Source: Clostridiales bacterium UBA8153 (GTDB lineage: Bacteria; Bacillota; Sulfobacillia; UBA8153). From it: 12,271 nucleotides of DNA. The notes beneath the pieces are model-generated. The model was not told where the DNA came from, searched no databases, and saw nothing but the letters and a program-made list of their open reading frames with translations. The stretch spans positions 1 through 12,271 of the forward strand of contig DMHJ01000216.1 of assembly GCA_003449495.1 (NCBI GenBank), given 5' to 3'. Shown here in pieces: positions 7,507 to 12,271 of this stretch. The number at the start of each line of letters is the position of its first letter. Within the stretch, counting starts at the first letter, position 1. A program made the position numbers and the translations under genes.

Positions 7507-7779
7507 TTGGAGGGTCGGCAAAGTCTGGCCTCACCGTCCAGGCAGGAACCCGGTAGCCGGCCTGAGAATAGAGAGGGCGGGGCCGGGCGATGCCGCGGGG
7601 ACGGTGGGCTTCCCCGAGAATAGATTGGGCCGCCCCCGGGGTCCCCGAGGGTCCGGGCCGATGCCGGCTCTTTAGTAGTGGGAGTCGCCGGGTTGGTTAG
7701 ATTGGATACCGAGTGACCTTCTTCCCTTGCGCTCGTTCTCCATAGGCATGCCATTACCAAAACTAAGGTGGTCTGAACT
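7507..7779 (+). other. Structured 5' leader of the oxidoreductase operon (possible regulatory RNA)
   Basis: This region is GC-rich and dyad-rich, with no good ORF. The string GAGAATAGA occurs twice, at 7564-7572 and 7616-7624, each time directly after a potential hairpin: CAGGC (7539-7543) with GCCTG (7560-7564), and GGGG (7597-7600) with CCCC (7612-7615). A second pair, GGGCGATGCCG near 7585 and GGGCCGATGCCGG near 7657, also repeats. I do not recognise a known riboswitch (no TPP, SAM, cobalamin, c-di-GMP or T-box core). The last 100 bases are less GC-rich and end in AAGGTGGT before the GTG start. A regulatory role is inference. Confidence 0.35.
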
Positions 7780-8451
7780 GTGAAATCGTGCACACCCTAC
7801 TGCATCACCACCGGGCCGGCCGGCCTGCTCCCTCCCGCAGCAGCTTGTTGCGGGATCGTGCTTCCCGAGAAAGGACAGGGCCTGGTGGAAGGAAGGCTGG
7901 TGAGTGAGGAGGCCGCCCTGGAGGTCATGGCCCAGGAGCTGCTGTCCCGCAAGAACCCCACCATCTTCCCGGGCCCCCTGGTGCTATGGGCCTGGAAGGA
8001 AGGCGTCTCCGAGAAGGCCGCCAGTGTCCTGGAGCTGGCTGAGGAGATCCCGGGCGTGCGCATCATCCCCATGCCCGACTACCGCCCCATCTATCCCAAG
8101 ATCGACCCGGAGGCGGTCATCAATCCCTGTCACCCCAATCTGACCATCTGGTACAACAAGATCGAAGTCTGCGTCTTCGTTGGCGTGCATTGTCATTTCG
8201 CCAACATCACCCTGAGGATGATCCGGGCCGGCACCAACTGTTATACCATCACGCTGTGTCATTCTGCCGGTCATGAGGACTCCATGGCTTCCCTTCCCTT
8301 CTGTGACGTGGAGCAGGTCCGGGCCCTCACCGAGGCCGTCCGGCGCTTGAAGCGACAGGGCCTCCGCCCGCGGCACGGTGACGCCTGCGGTATCCAACTT
8401 ACCCATGCCCAGCAAGCGGTGGAGGCTGGACTGGTCTGGCGGCCTGCTTAG
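7780..8451 (+). CDS. CdhB-like protein (CO dehydrogenase/acetyl-CoA synthase epsilon-type family)
   Basis: Resembles the CdhB/epsilon family, a DHS-like nucleotide-binding fold known from archaeal acetyl-CoA decarbonylase/synthase, where it is proposed to help pass electrons to or from flavin. Supporting segments are VSEEAALEVMAQELLSRKNP (41-60), a PLVLWA strand-like stretch, and VCVFVGVHCHFANITLRMI (130-148), which corresponds to the family's D-x-V-x-F-x-G-x-x-Y core. Its 223 residues exceed the usual 170-190, partly through an N-terminal extension with Cys4, Cys8, Cys23 and Cys24. Eleven cysteines in all (also 117, 131, 138, 154, 160, 175, 203) and paired HCH (137-139) suggest metal or cluster binding, which the classical subunit is not known for. 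The GTG start follows AAGGTGG by 8 bases. It is first of five co-directional genes, 63 bases before the alpha subunit; no CODH catalytic subunit is present. Family call is moderate, function unknown. Confidence 0.65.
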   Translation: MKSCTPYCITTGPAGLLPPAAACCGIVLPEKGQGLVEGRLVSEEAALEVMAQELLSRKNPTIFPGPLVLWAWKEGVSEKAASVLELAEEIPGVRIIPMPDYRPIYPKIDPEAVINPCHPNLTIWYNKIEVCVFVGVHCHFANITLRMIRAGTNCYTITLCHSAGHEDSMASLPFCDVEQVRALTEAVRRLKRQGLRPRHGDACGIQLTHAQQAVEAGLVWRPA

Positions 8452-8514
8452 ACCAGTCTTGCCCGAGTATCGCCGCTTGCCCAGTGCCCCAGCCTTTCCA
8501 GGGAGGACTGCAAC

Positions 8515-9675
8515 ATGATCAAGACGGAGAAACAGCGTGTAGTCACGCCCGAATACCTGTTTTTCGAGGCCCCCCGCACCCGATCATACATCACCGGGAG
8601 CGAGGCGGCCAACGAGGCGGTGCGCCGGGGCAATGTGGACATCGCCATCGCCTACCCCATCACGCCCCAGAGCGAGACCATGCAGCAGGTGGGCGAGTTG
8701 TACGCTGAAGGGTACCTGCGAGACTACTACCGGGCCGAGGACGAGGTAGGTGCGTTTGCTGCCATGTCCGGCGCTTCGCGCACGGGTGTGCGATGTCTGA
8801 CCGCCTCCTCCGGGCCGGGGCTCATGCGCGGCCTGGAAACGGTGGCTTCCTGGCCCGGACACCGACTCCCGCTGGTGTTTCTCATCATGTGCCGGGTGAT
8901 CAACGCTCCGTTATCCATCCAGCCCGATAACCTGGAACTGGGATACATGCTCCTTACCGGCAACGTCGTCCTCCACGCCGAGAACCAACAGGATTTCTTC
9001 GACTATACTCTGGCCGGGTTCGTGATCTCGGAAAAGTGCGAAGTTACGCTACCCGTGGCGGTGGCGGTAGACGGCTTCTTCGTCACCCACGCCCGCGGGT
9101 GGGTGGAGATGCCCTCGGCGGACTTGAAGCTTCCGGCCCGGGAATGCTACAGCGAAGCGGTGCCTATGATCGACAATGAGAATCCGCCCATCCGCATCGC
9201 CCGGGATGCCCCCATCCAGAAGAGCAACTTCATCAGCTACCAGATGCACGCTGCCTGGCAACAAGAGATCCAGGCCGCCCTGGAGCGCTCGCGCCAGTGG
9301 ATCACGCGTTACCTTGGGGGACTCATCGAAGTCGTCAATCCCGGTGCCGAAACCATGCTCATCGCCTCGGGCAGCGCGGTATCCCAGTCCCGGGAAGCGG
9401 TGCGGCAGGCCGAGGAAGCCGGAAAAGAAGTGGGCCTCATCAAGATCAAGTCCCTACGGCCCTTCCCCGGGGAGGAACTACGCCAAGCGTGCGCCCATGC
9501 CAAGCGCATCATCGTTCCCGAGTTCAACTGCATAGGGTGGCTGAACCGGGAAGTAAGGTCCACCCTCTATGGTTGGGTAGACGCGGAGATCGCCGACGGT
9601 CCGCGCGTCTGCGGCGGTATCACCATGCCGACTGAAATGATCCTCGAGTGGGTGTTTGAGGGCAAACCGCTCTAG
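8515..9675 (+). CDS. 2-oxoacid:ferredoxin oxidoreductase, alpha subunit (PorA-like)
   Basis: Supplies half of the thiamine diphosphate site of an enzyme that oxidatively decarboxylates a 2-oxoacid with CoA. Domain I has YPITPQSE (47-54), RAEDEVGAFAAMSGASRTG (73-91), where Glu77 is the likely cofactor-activating glutamate, and CLTASSGPGLM (94-104). The C-terminal transketolase-like domain has MLIASGSAVSQSREAV (281-296) and the IKSLRPFPGEEL segment (311-322). The length, 386 residues, is normal for a split alpha subunit. After APLSIQ, where pyruvate enzymes usually show a D-H-x-D stretch followed by R-x-x-G, this protein has PDNLELGYMLLTG, so the substrate pocket appears altered. AGGGAGG stands 8 bases before the ATG. 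Substrate could be pyruvate, a branched or aryl oxoacid, or something else; the sequence alone does not decide. Confidence 0.88.
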   Translation: MIKTEKQRVVTPEYLFFEAPRTRSYITGSEAANEAVRRGNVDIAIAYPITPQSETMQQVGELYAEGYLRDYYRAEDEVGAFAAMSGASRTGVRCLTASSGPGLMRGLETVASWPGHRLPLVFLIMCRVINAPLSIQPDNLELGYMLLTGNVVLHAENQQDFFDYTLAGFVISEKCEVTLPVAVAVDGFFVTHARGWVEMPSADLKLPARECYSEAVPMIDNENPPIRIARDAPIQKSNFISYQMHAAWQQEIQAALERSRQWITRYLGGLIEVVNPGAETMLIASGSAVSQSREAVRQAEEAGKEVGLIKIKSLRPFPGEELRQACAHAKRIIVPEFNCIGWLNREVRSTLYGWVDAEIADGPRVCGGITMPTEMILEWVFEGKPL

Positions 9676-9710
9676 GCAGGGTTCAAATCCATACTGCGAG
9701 GTGCTAGGCG

Positions 9711-10589
9711 ATGGCATTGAAGACGCTGAAGGTGGCCCCGGGGTTTATGCGTTTTATGCCCAAGGAGTACCAGGATCTGGTGGAGAAGGGACCGTTCGGG
9801 CGGCAGATCAAGCTGTCCGAGCTGGGGACGTTCAAGGAAGTACTCGAGGAGCACCCCATGTGCGAAGGGTGCGCCATGGCCCTGTTCATCCGGCTCAGCC
9901 TGATCGGGCTACCCAACCCCGAGCACACCATCATCGTGGGCACCGCCGGCTGCGGCCGGCTGGCCCTCGCCCAGGCGGCCATCCCCTTTGTTTACGGCAA
10001 CTACTGCGACACCAACGGAGTGGCCTCCGGCATCAAGCGGGGTCTGGCCATTCGTTTCCCCGAGCAGGACAAGGACGTGGTGGTCATGGCCGGAGACGGC
10101 GGCATCGCCGATATCGGGTTCTCCCAGGTCATGCATGCCTGGTTCCGCAAGGAGAAGTTCACCACCGTCATGCTGGACAATGAAGTGTACGGGAACACCG
10201 GCGGCCAGGAAAGCGGTATGACCTGCCGGGGCACGGTGGTCAAGATGGCCCCCACGGGGAAGCAGTTCGAGAAGATCGATATGATCGGACTGGCCCAGAA
10301 CGCCGGCGTCTCCTACATCGCCCGTCTCACCCCGACTAACCCGGGCCGGGTGGTGAGTACCATCAGGAAAGCGGTACTGGTGGCACGTAAGATCGGTCCG
10401 GCCTATGTCCAGGCCTATACGTCCTGTAACATCGAGTACTCCATCCCGCCCGACCGGGTCCTCGACGATGCGCGCCAGGTCGAGAAGGAGCGCTACGGCT
10501 ATCTAGAGATCATGACCGATGAAGCCAAATCCTACTTGGCGCAGGTGGAAGCGGAGACCAGGACTCCAGAAGCCGTGGCGACCGTCTAG
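9711..10589 (+). CDS. 2-oxoacid:ferredoxin oxidoreductase, beta subunit (PorB-like)
   Basis: Binds the diphosphate of thiamine diphosphate with Mg2+ and the proximal 4Fe-4S cluster. The TPP motif is complete: GDGGIADIGFSQV (128-140) through DNEVYGNTGGQ (156-166), with Asp129 and Asn157 as probable Mg ligands. The CEGC pair (Cys51, Cys54) plus Cys81 and Cys239 match the four-cysteine pattern of the beta-subunit cluster. Additional cysteines are Cys99 and Cys172. About 40 residues precede the usual N-terminal H-P-M-C-x-x-C block (MALKTLKVAPGFMRFMPKEY...), a modest extension. It totals 292 residues. GAGGTG lies 7 bases before the ATG, and the gene starts 35 bases after alpha, consistent with one transcript. 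Coding use and GC-rich third positions match the neighbours. Confidence 0.9.
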   Translation: MALKTLKVAPGFMRFMPKEYQDLVEKGPFGRQIKLSELGTFKEVLEEHPMCEGCAMALFIRLSLIGLPNPEHTIIVGTAGCGRLALAQAAIPFVYGNYCDTNGVASGIKRGLAIRFPEQDKDVVVMAGDGGIADIGFSQVMHAWFRKEKFTTVMLDNEVYGNTGGQESGMTCRGTVVKMAPTGKQFEKIDMIGLAQNAGVSYIARLTPTNPGRVVSTIRKAVLVARKIGPAYVQAYTSCNIEYSIPPDRVLDDARQVEKERYGYLEIMTDEAKSYLAQVEAETRTPEAVATV

Positions 10590-10612
10590 TACCATCGAGG
10601 AGGGCGACCGGT

Positions 10613-11317
10613 GTGAAAAGATACAGCATTCGTATGGCAGGTGTCGGCGGGCAGGGCGTGGTCACCGCCTCGCACATCCTCAGTAACGGGGTGATCCTCG
10701 GCGGCGGGGAGAGTACCGTCGTGCCCTTCTTTGGGTCGGAGAAGCGCATGGCTCCCGTAGAGAGCTACGTACGCATCGCCGGTGACAGGCTGTGCGAGAT
10801 CGGCGAGATCATATACCCCAACTTCATCGCGATCTTCCACAGCCAGGTGATCACCCACGGTAAGTCGTACACCATGCCCTTCTACTCCGGGCTCAAGGAA
10901 GACTCGGACATCCTCATCAACTCCCACCAGCCTTTGCAGTTGGGGGCCGACGAGGAGAGGGAGCTGGCCGAGCGGCGGGCCCGCGTCTACTACCTGCCGG
11001 CGATACAACTCGCCCTGGAGTATGCCGGGCGCGATATCGCCACCAACATGGCGATGATCGGCGCCGTCTCCGCCATCCTGGGCCTGCCCGACCTGGAGTC
11101 CTTGGAGAAGGCAGTGCGCGCGCGCTTCCTGGGTAAGGACTTTGTGGCATCGGGCGGTACCGCCTCGCTGGACCGGGCCGCGGAAAAGGGCTTCGCTCAC
11201 AAAGCTGAACTCGTCCAGAAGAACATGGAAGTCATCCGCGCCGCCCACCGCTATGCCGTCGAGCACGGCTGGGTCCGAAACCGTCCTAAGGAGAGCGATG
11301 AGGCATGTACAAGATAG
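10613..11317 (+). CDS. 2-oxoacid:ferredoxin oxidoreductase, gamma subunit (PorG-like)
   Basis: The gamma subunit of split OFORs carries the fold that contacts CoA and packs against alpha and beta. The signature GVGGQGVVTAS at 10-20 is clear, followed by GSEKRMAPVESYVRI, the equivalent of the family's G-S-E-x-R-G-G-P-V-x-x-x-V-R-I. The segment YYLPAIQLALEYAG and NMAMIGAVSAILGLPDLE are also typical. The total of 234 residues is slightly longer than common gamma subunits because of a charged C-terminal helix-like tail. The GTG start is supported by GAGGAGGG ending 10 or so bases upstream. It begins 23 bases after beta, and its last 13 bases overlap the ferredoxin gene, indicating translational coupling. 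Confidence 0.88.
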   Translation: MKRYSIRMAGVGGQGVVTASHILSNGVILGGGESTVVPFFGSEKRMAPVESYVRIAGDRLCEIGEIIYPNFIAIFHSQVITHGKSYTMPFYSGLKEDSDILINSHQPLQLGADEERELAERRARVYYLPAIQLALEYAGRDIATNMAMIGAVSAILGLPDLESLEKAVRARFLGKDFVASGGTASLDRAAEKGFAHKAELVQKNMEVIRAAHRYAVEHGWVRNRPKESDEACTR

Positions 11318-11574
11318 CGCAAGTGGACCCGGTGAAATGCTCGGCCACCAGCTGCCGCCTGTGCACGCTGTTCTGCCCGGAGCCGAACACGCTGTTCTAC
11401 GATGAGCGGCGCCATACCGCTTTTGTGGCCATCGACCGCTGCAAGGGGTGCGCCGCATGCGTCAGGATCTGTACCGACGTGGCCAAGCGTGACTGCATCA
11501 AGATGATCCCGGTAGAGGCCGCCCTGGGCGGTTTCGAGATGTCCAGGTACGGACTACCCGGGCGGGCGCAATAG
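11305..11574 (+). CDS. 2-oxoacid:ferredoxin oxidoreductase, delta subunit (2x[4Fe-4S] ferredoxin)
   Basis: A small electron-transfer subunit that should pass electrons from the TPP site to soluble ferredoxin. It has two cluster motifs: Cys12-x4-Cys17-x2-Cys20-x3-Cys24-Pro and Cys46-x2-Cys49-x2-Cys52-x3-Cys56, plus Cys64. The first motif has four residues between the first two cysteines instead of the standard two. The second motif's last cysteine is followed by Thr, not the usual Pro. In two-cluster ferredoxins the fourth cysteine of each motif serves the other cluster. 89 residues. The ATG overlaps the end of gamma by 13 bases, with AAGGAG about 10 bases upstream inside the gamma gene. It is the last gene before the hairpin terminator. 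Confidence 0.9.
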   Translation: MYKIAQVDPVKCSATSCRLCTLFCPEPNTLFYDERRHTAFVAIDRCKGCAACVRICTDVAKRDCIKMIPVEAALGGFEMSRYGLPGRAQ

Positions 11575-11598
11575 CGGAGACGTCGTGACCCGATCTTT

Positions 11599-11622
11599 GG
11601 GACCCGGTCTTGGCCGGGTCCC
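11599..11622 (+). terminator. Strong hairpin closing the oxidoreductase operon
   Basis: GGGACCCGG (11599-11607) and CCGGGTCCC (11614-11622) form a perfect nine-base-pair stem with a six-base loop, beginning 24 bases after the ferredoxin stop. The sequence after it (GGCTTCTCC) is pyrimidine-rich but lacks a run of T, so it may be an imperfect intrinsic terminator or an RNA 3'-end stabiliser. A stem this regular at an operon end is unlikely to be accidental. Confidence 0.65.
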
Positions 11623-11636
11623 GGCTTCTCCGTGCC

Positions 11637-11798
11637 TTAACTCCAGACCGCGGCTTTCCCGGTAGCCACGGGGCCGGCGAGCGGGTGTCTTTCGGCGAAC
11701 CTGGCCACGCGCCCGGTGCCCATCCCGGGACGCCGCTGCGCTAATGCCTTCACGCCCACGGCCCGCGACCGGCGCGAGCCTACCCCTGGCGAGCCCAT
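11637..11798 (-). CDS. Doubtful small ORF or gene remnant, 53 residues
   Basis: From ATG 11798 to TAA 11639-11637 the minus strand encodes a very basic 53-residue peptide starting MGSPGVGSRRSRAVGVKAL and containing TGRVARFAERHPLAGPV. Its third codon positions are GC-rich like those of the real genes. No proper SD is seen (GGTGGGCC is too close) and I recognise no family. It could be a remnant, in keeping with other decayed genes nearby. If it is rejected, 11623-11948 is simply a gene-free stretch; apart from GC-rich dyads I see nothing else there. Confidence 0.2.
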   Translation of the reverse strand: MGSPGVGSRRSRAVGVKALAQRRPGMGTGRVARFAERHPLAGPVATGKAAVWS

Positions 11799-11948
11799 GG
11801 CCCACCGGGCCCGCACTTACCGGTCGACTCCGGTCGGGCCCGGCCGGCGGCTCCGCCTGGGTACCGGATGCCTGATCCCGCCTGCACCTAGCCAGCGGCT
11901 TTGCGGGGGAAGCTGGGGATCCAGTTTCTCCTTGGGGAGGGTCTCCGG

Positions 11949-12271
11949 TTGTCCGCCCGAGCCTGGCGCGTGCTGGTACCGGCAGCCCTTATACTGATCA
12001 GCTTGGCCGCACCACCGAGGCAGTTCGCTCCCGTCACCGCCGCCTGCCGCCGACGTCCCACCCGCCGCCGAGCTGGCCTCGACCGGCGAGACCATGGTCG
12101 AGTATCGCTGGAAGTACCTGCGGTGCCAGGACGAGGAGGTACCGAAGCACCCCATCCCGGAGGCGTGGATAGGCATGACGGTGCCCGCCATCCGGGCCAT
12201 GGAGCAAGGCGCTGCGGAGGTGGAGCATGCCGGCGGCCGGCTGGTAGTCAGGGGCAAGTCGGAGGACTGGT
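11949..12271 (+). pseudogene. Probable secreted BofC-like protein, frameshifted and cut by the window edge
   Basis: A TTG at 11949 follows GGGGAGGG with ordinary spacing and opens a signal-like N-terminus, LSARAWRVLVPAALILISLA, with basic residues followed by a hydrophobic core. That frame then degrades into an arginine-rich shadow. From about 12022 the +1 frame takes over, with a Pro/Ala-rich linker, TMVEYRWKYLRCQDEEV and PEAWIGMTVPAIRAM, then GGRLVVRG, open to the last base. The second frame has a stop at 11995, so it cannot encode the signal itself. The pattern V-x-Y-x-x-x-Y-L-x-C, then a short helix, then a G-x-L-V-V strand resembles BofC, the forespore-secreted regulator of SigK processing. 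The BofC label is tentative. A genuine frameshift or a sequencing error would both explain the split. Confidence 0.4.

Noticed and set aside
7461..7793. 110-codon minus-strand open frame across the operon leader.
   Set aside because: It lies antisense to a strong promoter and a structured leader, with Pro/Ser/Arg-rich shadow composition and no family resemblance.
9680..9690. GGTTCAAATCC between the alpha and beta genes, identical to a tRNA T-arm core.
   Set aside because: There is no acceptor stem, D-arm or anticodon arm around it; the upstream bases are the alpha coding end. Coincidental match.
7780..11574. Possible oxalate oxidoreductase identity for the operon.
   Set aside because: The alpha loop is YPITPQSE, not the changed loop of oxalate oxidoreductase, and gamma and delta are separate genes here while they are fused in that enzyme.
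1..12271. CRISPR array, tRNA or rRNA genes, or complete insertion sequence.
   Set aside because: No regularly spaced repeats, no cloverleaf or rRNA core and no intact transposase could be seen on either strand.

Overview
The window reads as chromosome from a GC-rich, strictly anaerobic member of the Bacillota (Firmicutes), probably of a Moorella/Desulfotomaculum-like lineage. The clues are AGGAGG-type ribosome binding sites, TTG and GTG starts, a recognisable relic of the sporulation gene yunB, a clostridial-type class A penicillin-binding protein, and a ferredoxin-dependent 2-oxoacid oxidoreductase operon carrying a CdhB-like (CO dehydrogenase / acetyl-CoA synthase epsilon-type) gene. The placement is inference; no rRNA or tRNA gene is present to confirm it.

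Layout. (1) 1-39 may be the tail of a plus-strand gene. (2) 40-2274, minus: a complete bifunctional PBP1A with a TTG start, its own SD and an extended -10 promoter. (3) 2425-3433: a decay zone with two broken genes facing each other tail to tail, a yunB-type sporulation gene (plus, in at least four reading-frame pieces) and a DUF4338/DruA-like gene (minus, frameshifts plus an internal TAG). (4) 3663-5179, plus: nadE (ammonia-dependent NAD synthetase) and yebC (PmpR-family protein), closely spaced. (5) 5447-6940, minus: a B12-binding-type radical SAM protein. (6) 6941-7779: about 840 bases with no convincing gene, ending in a near-consensus sigma-A promoter and a GC-rich leader that carries a repeated hairpin-GAGAATAGA element. 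(7) 7780-11574, plus: five co-directional genes, cdhB-like followed by alpha, beta, gamma and delta (ferredoxin) subunits of a 2-oxoacid:ferredoxin oxidoreductase, closed by a strong hairpin. (8) 11637-11798, minus: a doubtful small ORF. (9) 11949 to the edge: a probable secreted BofC-like protein, apparently frameshifted and cut by the window.

How it fits together. The alpha to delta subunits hold the usual parts of a four-subunit OFOR: the alpha YPITP loop, the beta TPP site with four candidate cluster cysteines, the gamma GxGGQG motif and a two-cluster ferredoxin. They should oxidise a 2-oxoacid with CoA and reduce ferredoxin. The unusual element is the promoter-proximal CdhB-like protein, rich in Cys and His, in an operon with no CODH/ACS catalytic subunit in view. 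Alpha also departs from the pyruvate-enzyme consensus near the substrate pocket. Together they suggest a specialised five-component oxidoreductase whose substrate cannot be read from sequence. This is the best candidate for a little-described system here. The second theme is decay: the disrupted genes cluster in particular places while all the long metabolic genes are intact, which points to local gene loss more than to general sequencing error.
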